Shown in pieces: positions 53,116-61,681 of a DNA stretch of 64,000 bases (the first letter of the stretch is position 1; every line of letters starts with the position of its first letter). Location: NCBI GenBank assembly GCA_016928775.1, contig JAFGKD010000026.1, positions 1-64,000 on the forward strand, in the 5' to 3' direction. Source of the DNA: Candidatus Zhuqueibacterota bacterium. Its GTDB lineage: Bacteria; Zhuqueibacterota; Zhuqueibacteria; Residuimicrobiales; Krinioviventaceae. Under the pieces are notes generated by a model that worked only from the letters and a program-made list of their open reading frames with translations, was not told where the DNA came from and made no database searches. The position numbers and the translations under genes are program-made.

Positions 53116-54651
53116 TTATTCCTCATCCAATTGTTTTCGCAATTTTGTCTGCAATTCATTATCCTGCAGAACCAAACCATAGACCAAGCCGCGGATTTTC
53201 TCCAGAGGTTCGGGCCTGGTGAGCAAGCTGACGATTGTGGCAATGACCAATCCGCTTAAAAAGCTCCAAAACGCGATGTATAAAAAAGGATCATCAATAG
53301 TAAAAAGAGATTCTTTGAACATATATAAAATCGTTGCTACACAAATACCACCGACCAATCCGGCCAGGCCACCCCATTGTGATGTGCGTCGCCAAAACAT
53401 GCCGAGCAGCAGTATTGCCAGCGTTGGTCCCTGGAAAATTGAAAAGATGGTTTGAATATAGAGGTAAATTCCCTCAAAGAGATCACTGATCGGCGCGGAC
53501 AATACCGCAAATACGAGAAGCACACCGGTGAAAATTCGCCCGACTCGCAGGTAATGCAGATCGTTTGCCTCCGGTTTGATAAAACGTTCATAGATATCTT
53601 TGGTCCAAATCGTTGCAGCGGAATTGAGGGCAGAGTCCACGCTGGACATGAGTCCGGCAAAAAAGGCGGCAAATACCAGTCCCGTCATACCCGGGGGCAG
53701 GAGGTGTTTGATGAGAGAAGGAAAGGCGCGATCCCCATCCTCGATGCCGGGGATCAAGCCGAGTGCGATGAGGCCGGGAAAAACAAAGAGCACCGGAATG
53801 AACATTTTGAGAAACGCGCCCCATAGTACGCTGGCTTTGGCATGCCATTCGTTCCTGGCGCCAAGGGAACGCTGGACAATTGTCTGGTTGGCGATGAAAT
53901 AGGCTGGCGCTAGCACAATGGCCAGACCGAAAAAAATACCTGTCCAGGGATAGGGCGTATTTTTATTTGGCGACAGGATGAGGGAAAAATGGTCAGCATA
54001 CTCTGGACCAAGGCTGGTAATTTTTTGTACCATCGCGCTCCAGCCGCCGAGTTGCCAGATGCCCAGGATGAGCACGGCAATGGCGCCGATGAACATGACG
54101 ACCAGTTGTACGACATCGGTCATGACCACGGCGGATAAACCACCAAGAATAGTGTACAAGCCAACCACAAACGCTGTGACGAGAATTGATGACATAATCG
54201 GCCAGCCCATCAACTCGCTGAGCATAACGCCGGTGGCCCACAAAATGATGCCGAGATTGAGAGTCAGGATTAAAAGCCAGACGCAAGCGTGGATCGTTCG
54301 CACGTAAATATTATAGCGCCGCCCGAGATATTCCGGAATGGTAAAGACGCCGGCGCGCCAGTAATAAGGCACAAAGACCAGAGCGGCAAGAATCATGGCG
54401 GGGACGGAGCCGATCCAGTCAAAATTGCCGACAACGATGCCATAGCGGTATGCCTGTCCGGTGAGACCGATAAAATCGACGGCGCCAATATCCGTAACAA
54501 CAATCGACATACCAATCGCCCAAAAGGGCAGCATTTTTCCAGCTAAAAAATAATCGGTGGAGGTGTGCACAAAGTTCTTAAAATAGTACCCCATCCACAG
54601 GATTCCGGCAAAGTAGAGAAGGACGATGAGATAATCTATTCCATTCAGCAT
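53116..54651 (-). CDS. sodium:solute symporter (SSS family)
   Basis: 511 residues with about 13 membrane helices. Family marks: LIVLLYFAGILWMGYYFKNF, TSTDYFLAGKMLPFWAIGMS, YYWRAGVFTIPEYLGRRYN (the conserved G-x-x-T-x-x-E-Y-L region), GGLSAVVMTDVVQLVVMFIG and the sodium-site segment AAFFAGLMSSVDSALNSAAT. Imports a sugar or similar small molecule with Na+. GGAG ribosome binding site. Heads a three-gene minus-strand operon divergent from the GH42 gene. Confidence 0.92.
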   Translation of the reverse strand: MLNGIDYLIVLLYFAGILWMGYYFKNFVHTSTDYFLAGKMLPFWAIGMSIVVTDIGAVDFIGLTGQAYRYGIVVGNFDWIGSVPAMILAALVFVPYYWRAGVFTIPEYLGRRYNIYVRTIHACVWLLILTLNLGIILWATGVMLSELMGWPIMSSILVTAFVVGLYTILGGLSAVVMTDVVQLVVMFIGAIAVLILGIWQLGGWSAMVQKITSLGPEYADHFSLILSPNKNTPYPWTGIFFGLAIVLAPAYFIANQTIVQRSLGARNEWHAKASVLWGAFLKMFIPVLFVFPGLIALGLIPGIEDGDRAFPSLIKHLLPPGMTGLVFAAFFAGLMSSVDSALNSAATIWTKDIYERFIKPEANDLHYLRVGRIFTGVLLVFAVLSAPISDLFEGIYLYIQTIFSIFQGPTLAILLLGMFWRRTSQWGGLAGLVGGICVATILYMFKESLFTIDDPFLYIAFWSFLSGLVIATIVSLLTRPEPLEKIRGLVYGLVLQDNELQTKLRKQLDEE

Positions 54652-54891
54652 GGGTGCTCCGCTTTTAGGAGGTGGGACGTTTTGAAAAAATAATACAACT
54701 GCATCGGGAAAGCAAGTGAAAAAAGAGTCAAAGTGCAGATTCCTCGTCCTGAATGCTCAAATAAAAAAGTTGAGTTAATACGATATCCTGGAAGAAAATG
54801 ATTGATTTTGTCGTGCGAGTTGTTATAATGGCAACGATCATGCGAGCGATCTGTACTACAAAGTTAGAACATTTTTTTTAAGTTACAAAGC

Positions 54892-55001
54892 CACGGATTT
54901 TCACGGATGAAACACAGATAATATCATTCTTTTTAATCTTTTTTAACCTCCAATCCCAAAGCTTTTTCGCAGCAATGCCGAAAAATCCGTGCTCATCCGT
55001 G
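54892..55001. repeat. inverted pairs of CACGGAT with 10-bp period
   Basis: CACGGAT at 54892-54898 and 54902-54908, and its complement ATCCGTG at 54985-54991 and 54995-55001. Both pairs have a 10-base period and face each other across 76 bases. Sequences of the type 'cacggattaacacggat' are common dispersed intergenic repeats in environmental bacteria (recall). Confidence 0.6.
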
Positions 55002-55017
55002 TGGGTCAGTGGCTCAA

Positions 55018-55086
55018 AATTTGGTTGCAGCCAAAGGCTGCGCTGAAGAAATAGATGACTGGTTTCTTACGGAGGCAAGCGTATGA
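55018..55086 (+). pseudogene. C-terminal stump of an unidentified gene
   Basis: An open frame from the right edge of the inverted repeat reads NLVAAKGCAEEIDDWFLTEA-SV and stops at TGA 55084-55086, overlapping the next start as ATGA. It has no start and looks like the tail of a gene once coupled to the arsenate-reductase-type fragment that follows. The parent gene cannot be named. Confidence 0.4.
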
Positions 55087-55136
55087 AAAAAATTAAAACT
55101 CTCATCCTGTGTACCGGCAACTCGTGCCGCAGTCAG
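55083..55136 (+). pseudogene. N-terminal stump of an arsenate reductase / LMW phosphatase gene
   Basis: ATG 55083, eight bases after GGAGG, opens MKKIKTLILCTGNSCRSQ: the first strand and the C-x5-R phosphate loop of the ArsC/low-molecular-weight phosphatase fold. After Gln18 the similarity ends and the frame runs straight into the signal peptide of the GH42 gene. The rest of the enzyme is missing, so this is a truncation joined in frame to the next gene. Confidence 0.7.
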
Positions 55137-55145
55137 GTGAATACC

Positions 55146-57254
55146 ATGAAAAAAGCAAGATGTATGACGGATATGTTTTTCCTCCAGGTGACACTTTTTC
55201 TCATTGGCGCGACGATAATAGACGCCCAGGAGAAATATTTTAACACCTTTGCGGCTGATGGTTCGATGTACATTGGTGTCGATTATTATCCCGAGCACTG
55301 GCCGGAAGAGCGCTGGGAGTATGATATTCAACTGATGAACCAGGCCGGCTTTAATGTCGTTCGTTTGGCCGAGTTCAGCTGGGCAAAGCTCGAACCGCGT
55401 GAGGGCGAATTTGATTTTGCCTGGCTGGACAAAGTGATGTCGCTTTTTGCCAAGTATCATATCAATGTCATCCTGGGGACGCCAACAGCGGTAATGCCGG
55501 CGTGGTGCGCGCGCAAGTATCCTGAGACACTGGCTATGAAAGCGGACGGCACGCGCATCGTCTGGGGCGGACGTAAGAATAACTGCTTTTCCAATGGCAC
55601 CTACCGGTTGCTCTCTGAGCGCATCACCCGCGCTTTGGCGGAACGATATAAAGACGCTCCAAATCTTGTCGGCTGGCAAACAGATAATGAATTTGGCGGT
55701 ACCGACTGCCGTTGTCACCAGTGCCAAAACGAATTTCAGGATTGGCTACGATGTAAATATTTTACCCTCGACGAATTGAATCGTGCCTGGGGCACCCATT
55801 TTTGGGGCTTGACCTTTTTTACCTGGGGCGAAATCCCGATTCCCGATGATCGCGAAGGTTCAACCTGGGCCATCAGCAATCCCAGCGCCAGTCTGGACTG
55901 GATGCGCTTCACCTCCTGGCTCAACGTTCGATTCCAGGACGATCAAATCAGGATTTTACGTGCGCTGTGCCCGGACAAATTTATCACCCACAATTTTATG
56001 GGGCTGTATCAAAACATGGATTATTATGCGCTCGCTAAAAATCTGGATGTTGTTTCCTGGGATAACTATCCGACTTTTGGCGATGCGGAGCAGATGCAAA
56101 TTCCCTACAGCTCTTCGTTTGCCGCCGATGTGATGCGCGGCTTGAAGCGACAGAATTTCTGGATTATGGAGCAGACCGCCGGGCCGCACGGTTGGGCGAC
56201 ATTTGGCCGCAACATTCGTCCTGGCGAGTTGGAGAAAATCTGCTTTCAACAATTGGCGCACGGCGCCGATGCACAAATCTGGTTTCGCTGGCGAACCTGT
56301 ACTGTTGGCCGCGAACAGTACTGGCACGGTCTGCTCGGCCACGATGGCAAGCCGCTGCGTCGCTACCAGGAAGCGGTACAAACGGCAAAGGATTATCGGA
56401 AATTGGAAAAAGCTTTGGCCGGCACTACGGTCAAATCCGATATTGCGTTCATCTACGATTACGATTCCATGTGGGCATTGCGAATTCAGCCAGGCTATCC
56501 CGGCAATGCTTACCAAACCGCCATCAGCAGGTATTATAATGCCTGTTTCCGCACAGGTGTGAACGCTGACATGATTCCTCCCGGCGCTGATTTTTCGCAG
56601 TACAAAATTATTTTTGCACCTGATCTCTACATCCTGCCGGATGAGGTCGCCATACGTCTTGACAAATTTGTCAGAGACGGTGGTATTCTGGTGGCTGATT
56701 GCCGTTTTGGCGTCAAGGATGAAACGGGTTTGGCACATGAACGCACCCTGCCCGGACTTTTGGCCGAGACTCTGGGGATTCGGATTGAAGAATATGAGAG
56801 TCTGCCCGCGAAACTGAACTATGTTGTAGCGGGTGAGTTGGGGACGTTTTCGGCGATTCAGTACGCCGACTGGGTGATGGCGGACAACGCAAAAATCATG
56901 GTCCAGTATACGCAGCCCTGGCACATGACCAGCTTTGCTGCGGTGACGAAGAATTTATATGGCAAAGGACAGGGATGGTATATTGGCACCGTATTCGAGA
57001 AAACGAATTTTTATGATCAACTCGTTGCGCGCTTGCTTGAGGCGGCACATATACGGCCACTGGTCGTGCCTCCGGTTGGTGTTGAAGTCTCCTTTCGTGA
57101 AGGAGTTGGCAAAAGGCTTTTATTCATCATCAATCACACTGATGAGCATAAAGTTGTTACGATACCTTCAGGGAAACATGAACTGTTGTCAGATACAGTC
57201 ACAACCGACCAGATAGATCTGGATCAATACGGTGTGGTGGTCATCAAGCTATAA
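55146..57254 (+). CDS. beta-galactosidase, glycoside hydrolase family 42
   Basis: 702 residues from ATG 55146. Signal peptide FFLQVTLFLIGATIIDAQ, then GVDYYPEHWPEERWEYDIQL and VRLAEFSWAKLEPREGEFDF, the classical GH42 start. Acid/base Glu182 in GWQTDNEFGG and nucleophile Glu342 in FWIMEQTAG; a cysteine cluster TDCRCHQCQNEF matches the zinc site of many GH42 enzymes. C-terminal trimerisation (YKIIFAPDLYILP) and small beta domains complete it. Hydrolyses terminal beta-galactosides, here probably in the periplasm because of the signal peptide. The open frame also extends upstream into the arsC stump. Confidence 0.92.
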   Translation: MKKARCMTDMFFLQVTLFLIGATIIDAQEKYFNTFAADGSMYIGVDYYPEHWPEERWEYDIQLMNQAGFNVVRLAEFSWAKLEPREGEFDFAWLDKVMSLFAKYHINVILGTPTAVMPAWCARKYPETLAMKADGTRIVWGGRKNNCFSNGTYRLLSERITRALAERYKDAPNLVGWQTDNEFGGTDCRCHQCQNEFQDWLRCKYFTLDELNRAWGTHFWGLTFFTWGEIPIPDDREGSTWAISNPSASLDWMRFTSWLNVRFQDDQIRILRALCPDKFITHNFMGLYQNMDYYALAKNLDVVSWDNYPTFGDAEQMQIPYSSSFAADVMRGLKRQNFWIMEQTAGPHGWATFGRNIRPGELEKICFQQLAHGADAQIWFRWRTCTVGREQYWHGLLGHDGKPLRRYQEAVQTAKDYRKLEKALAGTTVKSDIAFIYDYDSMWALRIQPGYPGNAYQTAISRYYNACFRTGVNADMIPPGADFSQYKIIFAPDLYILPDEVAIRLDKFVRDGGILVADCRFGVKDETGLAHERTLPGLLAETLGIRIEEYESLPAKLNYVVAGELGTFSAIQYADWVMADNAKIMVQYTQPWHMTSFAAVTKNLYGKGQGWYIGTVFEKTNFYDQLVARLLEAAHIRPLVVPPVGVEVSFREGVGKRLLFIINHTDEHKVVTIPSGKHELLSDTVTTDQIDLDQYGVVVIKL

Positions 57255-57285
57255 TTGAGTATTGGCAGTTGAGCCAAAAATACTC

Positions 57286-57314
57286 TTGACAAACCCTTGA
57301 TTATTTTATATTAT
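57286..57314 (+). promoter_or_regulatory. strong sigma-70-type promoter of the CHAT/sigma unit
   Basis: Perfect TTGACA at 57286-57291, 17-base spacer, TATTAT at 57309-57314. Starts a leader of about 175 bases before the CHAT gene. Same architecture as the promoter at 29031. Confidence 0.75.
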
Positions 57315-57375
57315 TGTAGAGTTTATAAATCATACAAATCCAATTCCTGACGAAATGTGAGGCGGTAGGTGAAGA

Positions 57376-57408
57376 AAAGGGCATGTCCAGAAATGGGTGT
57401 GCTTTTTT
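57376..57408 (+). promoter_or_regulatory. terminator-like hairpin in the CHAT leader
   Basis: GCATGTCCA (57381-57389), GAAA tetraloop (GNRA type), TGGGTGTGC (57394-57402): nine pairs, three of them G-U, which can extend through AAAAGG against the following six U. The U run at 57403-57408 makes it look like an intrinsic terminator placed 87 bases before the start codon, i.e. a possible attenuator. Just downstream is AGGAGGTG (57421-57428), which points at a five-codon frame from ATG 57439 and not at the CHAT start. Confidence 0.5.
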
Positions 57409-57494
57409 GTTTATGCTGACAGGAGGTGGAGCAATTTGATGCCGGTTCATTCGTAATAAATCTTTTTTACAGATCAAGAAGTGGAGGTATTTCG

Positions 57495-60400
57495 ATGCTT
57501 GTCGCCTGCAAACATGATAATGATCTATGTGTTGCAATAAATTACAATCGTTTTAAACTCGTGATATGGACTTTTCTGTTTTTCTCCGTTTTGCTGTTCT
57601 TGAATCATGATGCGGCTTATGCCGTGGAGGAATTATCAGAAAGTGACGATATTACACTTTTTGAAATTGATTCGCCCAGCGAACATCAGATCAGCGGTGG
57701 GGAATCTCATTTTTATCATATTGAGCTTGCAGCCGGGGAATATCTATTTGTCAATGTGGAGCAAAAAGGCATCGACGTTGTCGTGATTGTTACCGATCCG
57801 GATAGTCAGCGTGTGGCCGAATATGACAGTCCCAATGGCGCCCAGGGTCCTGAACCGGTGGAATTTATTGGCGAGCGCGCTGGTCTGTACCATCTCGAGG
57901 TCAAATCACTTCAAGATGATGCGAACGCCGGGCAGTATACACTCGTCAAGCGCGAACATCGACAAGCGACGGATGCGGACAAAAACAGGATCACGGCAAA
58001 ACGTTATGAAAATGAAGCGAGGAGCCTGTACCGGAAAGGCACAGCCGATGATTTGAACGCCTCAAGAAAAAAATACCTCGAAGCTGCATCTTTGTGGCAG
58101 CAAGCTGGTGATATCGGCAAGCAAGCTGATTGTCTGCAAGCCGTCGGGGTCATCCATAGCTACCTGGATGAACATGGCCAGGCGATATCGGCATATAAGC
58201 AGGCGCTGGCGCTTTCCCGTACTTTGTCGGACAGCTCTCGAATAGCCAATGCATTAGCCAGTATGGGCGGTTCATATTCCAAAATTGGCGAAAAAGATAG
58301 AGCGCTTGATTGTTATTTGGAAGCTCTTGCTATCAACAAAAAATTGGCCGTTCACAAAAGTGTCTGCCTGGTGCTGAACTTTATCGGGCAGATTTACGAC
58401 TCTCGCGGAGAGAGACAAAAGGCACTCGATTATTTTCAAGAATCGCTTGCCTTGAGTCAATCGATAAATTATCTGTGGGCGCAAGCCTATTCGCTTGAAA
58501 GCATTGCGTTTCTTTACGGATCCACGGGTGAGCTGAGCAAATCACTTGATTACCGTGAAAAGTCGCTGGAGATTTTTCGAAAGCTGGGCGACCGTCGATC
58601 TGAAGGACTGGCAATTCTTAATATGGGCTATATTCGAGATCTCATGGGAGAAAAACAGCATGCCTTGCAGCATTATAAGGAAGCATGCGATATCGCGGAA
58701 CTTTTAGGAAATCGTGGAATGCGCGCCACCGCGCTGAACAATATTGGCTTTATTTATTTCGATTTTAATGATGGACAAACAGCGCTGGAATACTTTGCCA
58801 AAGCATTGGCTATCCGTCAAGAGATTGAGGATAAACGTGGCGAAGCATCAACTTTGAATGGAATGGGATTGGTTTATTTTGTCCGCGAGGAATATGAAAA
58901 GGCAAAGGAATGCTTTGAGCAAGCCTATTCACTTTATCGCGCCACGGACGATAGGCCCGGCCAGGCCATTGGTCTCATGCACCTCGGCATGGTGCATGAC
59001 AGTATGGAGGAGTATGAAAAAGCCATCGACTATTTGACAGAATCCCTGAATATTCGGCGAGATGTGCATGATCGTTATGGGGAATGCAATACGCTCACGC
59101 GTCTTGGCGTTGTTTATTTCAATATGGCAGACTATGCGAATAGCATCGCCTATTTAAATGAATCCATTGCGTTGAGCCGCGAGGTTGGTCATGATCGAAA
59201 TGAATCCATTGCACTGTTTCATTTGGCGCGCGCCGAGCACAACAATAAAAATGCCGCTTTTGCTCGAACTTGCATTGAAGAGTCGATCAACAAACTCGAA
59301 TCCATACGCACGACCGTTATCAATTCTGATTTGCGCTCCTTGTTTTTCGCCGGCGTTAGTAACTATTATGAATTTTATATTGATCTGCTTATGCAACCAC
59401 ATCAAGATGAATCTGATACTGGCAATTTTCTCACAGCATTTCATGTGAACGAACAGAGATTGGCCCGCAGTCTCCTTGATATTCTCAGCGAAACCCGCAA
59501 AGATATTTATCGCGGCCTACCGGCTGATTTTGTTGGGCGCGAAAGAGAACTGCGCAACCAGATAAACATCCGGGAACAGCGCAGGTTGGAATTAGTGCAA
59601 AAAAATTATGCCGCTGATTCTCTCGCCAGGGTGAAAAATGATATTCAAAATTTGCTCAAGCAGTACGAAGAGCTGGAGACGGAAATTCGTTTGGCCAGCC
59701 CCCAGTATGCCGATTTGCTCAGACCACATGTACTGTCGGTTCGGGATATACAAGAACAGGTTTTGGATGAAAATACCACCTTGCTGGAGTACTCGCTCGG
59801 CGAAAAAAATAGTTACCTCTGGATTGTGAGACAAAACAGCGTGCGCACTTTTGTATTGCCAAAACGCGCTGACATTGAAGCTGCGGCTAAAAAGCTCTAT
59901 AACCTTATCAATAGTCGAAATCAGTTTGGGCTGCAGGAAACCCCTCAGGAAAAGTCTCAGAGACTTGCTACCGCGGAAACTGCCCTGCCGGACGCGCTAA
60001 ATGAGTTGAGTGACATGGTTTTGGGTGAGTGGCTTTATGATATTCAAACTCAACGATTGGTGATAGTGTGCGAAGGCGCTCTGCAATATATTCCCTTTGG
60101 CATTTTGCAGATTCCCGGGGAGAAAAAAAGCAACCATCTCATTGCACACTATGAGGTCGTTTCCTTGCCCTCTGCTTCGGTTGTGCCACTGTTGCGAGAC
60201 CGATCCACGTCGCCGGGACGTGCTGATCGGTCGATTCTTGTTTTAGCAGACCCGGTTTTTTCGCCGCATGATCCGCGGGTGCAGCAAACTTTATTGGCAG
60301 AACAGGACACGGTCAGTTTCGCTCAAGCGGGAGCAGAGATATCTGTTGAGCAAGAGTTTATGACCCGCTCTGTGCAGGAATTTGGCTATGACGGTTTGTT

Positions 60401-60986
60401 TGACATTCCTCGGTTGCCATTCAGTCGCCTGGAGGCTGAGGCAATTGTCGCATCTGCTCCACAGACACAGAGCACACTGGCGCTGGATTTTGATGCCAAT
60501 TACAATATGGTGATGGAGCCGGAATTACATAAATATCAGATCGTGCACATTGCCACGCATGGATTGCTGAACAGCGCTCACCCTCAGTTGTCGGGTTTGG
60601 TGCTTTCTTTGGTTGATAAAAGTGGTGCAGCGACGAATGGTTTTCTTCGCCTGCATGATATATTTAATCTCGATCTTGACGCCGATCTCGTCGTGCTCAG
60701 CGCTTGTCAGACCGCATTAGGCAAAGAAATTCGCGGTGAAGGATTGATCGGCTTGACGCGCGGCTTTATGTACGCCGGCGCATCGCGCGTGGTCGCCAGT
60801 TTGTGGAAAGTGGATGATGAAGCGACCGCAGAACTCATGCGACGATTTTACGGATTTATGCTGAGCGAGGAACAGTTGTCGCCGGCAGCCGCATTACGAC
60901 AGGCACAGTTGTCCATTTTGCAGGAGAAACGCTGGAATTCGCCCTACTACTGGGCGGCATTTGTGATGCAGGGCGATTGGCAGTGA
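57495..60986 (+). CDS. exported PPC-TPR-CHAT caspase-like protein
   Basis: 1163 residues from ATG 57495, eight bases after GGAGG. Residues about 20-44 form a signal peptide or anchor (VIWTFLFFSVLLFLNHDAAYA). A PPC-like beta domain follows (about 55-145: GGESHFYHIELAAGEYLFVN, AGLYHLEVKSLQDD). About ten tetratricopeptide repeats occupy 175-610 (ALDCYLEALAINKKL, ALEYFAKALAIRQEI). A helical linker precedes the C-terminal CHAT domain (about 780-1163) with the His dyad region HIATHG (His1018/His1022) and Cys1071 in VVLSACQTALG, then GLTRGFMYAGASRVVASLWK. CHAT domains are clan CD cysteine proteases. Its stop overlaps the sigma factor start. Confidence 0.88.
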   Translation: MLVACKHDNDLCVAINYNRFKLVIWTFLFFSVLLFLNHDAAYAVEELSESDDITLFEIDSPSEHQISGGESHFYHIELAAGEYLFVNVEQKGIDVVVIVTDPDSQRVAEYDSPNGAQGPEPVEFIGERAGLYHLEVKSLQDDANAGQYTLVKREHRQATDADKNRITAKRYENEARSLYRKGTADDLNASRKKYLEAASLWQQAGDIGKQADCLQAVGVIHSYLDEHGQAISAYKQALALSRTLSDSSRIANALASMGGSYSKIGEKDRALDCYLEALAINKKLAVHKSVCLVLNFIGQIYDSRGERQKALDYFQESLALSQSINYLWAQAYSLESIAFLYGSTGELSKSLDYREKSLEIFRKLGDRRSEGLAILNMGYIRDLMGEKQHALQHYKEACDIAELLGNRGMRATALNNIGFIYFDFNDGQTALEYFAKALAIRQEIEDKRGEASTLNGMGLVYFVREEYEKAKECFEQAYSLYRATDDRPGQAIGLMHLGMVHDSMEEYEKAIDYLTESLNIRRDVHDRYGECNTLTRLGVVYFNMADYANSIAYLNESIALSREVGHDRNESIALFHLARAEHNNKNAAFARTCIEESINKLESIRTTVINSDLRSLFFAGVSNYYEFYIDLLMQPHQDESDTGNFLTAFHVNEQRLARSLLDILSETRKDIYRGLPADFVGRERELRNQINIREQRRLELVQKNYAADSLARVKNDIQNLLKQYEELETEIRLASPQYADLLRPHVLSVRDIQEQVLDENTTLLEYSLGEKNSYLWIVRQNSVRTFVLPKRADIEAAAKKLYNLINSRNQFGLQETPQEKSQRLATAETALPDALNELSDMVLGEWLYDIQTQRLVIVCEGALQYIPFGILQIPGEKKSNHLIAHYEVVSLPSASVVPLLRDRSTSPGRADRSILVLADPVFSPHDPRVQQTLLAEQDTVSFAQAGAEISVEQEFMTRSVQEFGYDGLFDIPRLPFSRLEAEAIVASAPQTQSTLALDFDANYNMVMEPELHKYQIVHIATHGLLNSAHPQLSGLVLSLVDKSGAATNGFLRLHDIFNLDLDADLVVLSACQTALGKEIRGEGLIGLTRGFMYAGASRVVASLWKVDDEATAELMRRFYGFMLSEEQLSPAAALRQAQLSILQEKRWNSPYYWAAFVMQGDWQ

Positions 60987-61585
60987 ATGTCTCAGGCAAA
61001 ATAGCCGAGCTCGATCAGGAAAAGTTTCGAGTTTTTTTGCAGTGGCTGCATCCGGATGTCAAGCGGGCGGGACACATTTATGAGGATATTCGTTTCAAGT
61101 TGCACAAATTCTTTGAGTGGCGTGGCTGCTGGGAATGCGAAGAATGCGCGGATATCACGATAGATCGGGTATTACACAAAGTTACTGCCGGTGAAGAGAT
61201 TCGTACCTCAAACCATTACCTTTATTTTTTAGGTGTAGCGCGCAATGTGTTGTTTGAATACTGGAAAAAACCGAAAAGCACACCCGTGGAGGACGTGACC
61301 GAGTCAAAGCAGCTGTATACTGATCCTGGTCAACATGAAGAGAATTTGTTTGCCGAGGAACAGTGGAGCAAACAGGTGGCCTGTATGAAACGCTGCATGA
61401 GCACATTGCCCGAAGATAAAAGAGTGCTGATAACCGGCTACTATCAAGGCAAGCGACGGGAAAAAATTAACAATCGCCAAAAGTTGGCAGAATGGCTCAA
61501 TTTGAGTGAAAATGCGCTGCGCTTGCGGATGTTTCGCATCCGAGATGAGCTGGAAAAATGTGTAAAAAAATGCCTGAAAACATGA
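60983..61585 (+). CDS. ECF-like RNA polymerase sigma factor
   Basis: 200 residues from GTG 60983, which overlaps the CHAT stop as GTGA (a TTG at 60977 is also possible). Region 2 spans about 25-95 (FEWRGCWECEECADITIDRV, YLYFLGVARNVLFEYW), with an unusual Cys-x2-Cys-x2-Cys (CWECEEC). A linker leads to region 4 (about 135-195: LPEDKRVLITGYYQGK, NNRQKLAEWLNLSENALRLR) with the helix-turn-helix. This is the extracytoplasmic-function type; its target promoters are unknown. Coupled translation with the CHAT gene and an adjacent membrane partner suggest regulated release. Confidence 0.85.
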   Translation: MNVSGKIAELDQEKFRVFLQWLHPDVKRAGHIYEDIRFKLHKFFEWRGCWECEECADITIDRVLHKVTAGEEIRTSNHYLYFLGVARNVLFEYWKKPKSTPVEDVTESKQLYTDPGQHEENLFAEEQWSKQVACMKRCMSTLPEDKRVLITGYYQGKRREKINNRQKLAEWLNLSENALRLRMFRIRDELEKCVKKCLKT

Positions 61586-61681
61586 AATGATTTTGCAAAA
61601 AATACACTATAGATGGCAAAACGTTGCTCGGCGTGAGGAATACCAGCTACACCCAATAGATCGATAGAAAAGGTGTCTTGA

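Larger units (their letters stand above)
54652..55145. other. 494-bp intergenic region with repeats and gene stumps
   Basis: Between the divergent symporter and GH42 genes. From left to right: symporter promoter area with no confident boxes, about 200 bases of AT-rich sequence, an inverted CACGGAT repeat (54892-55001), and two gene fragments at 55018-55136. No complete gene. Confidence 0.6.

Noticed and set aside
55014..55727. Minus-strand open frame of 237 codons opposite the GH42 gene
   Set aside because: It is the reverse shadow of a clear GH42 catalytic domain with no recognisable motif of its own.
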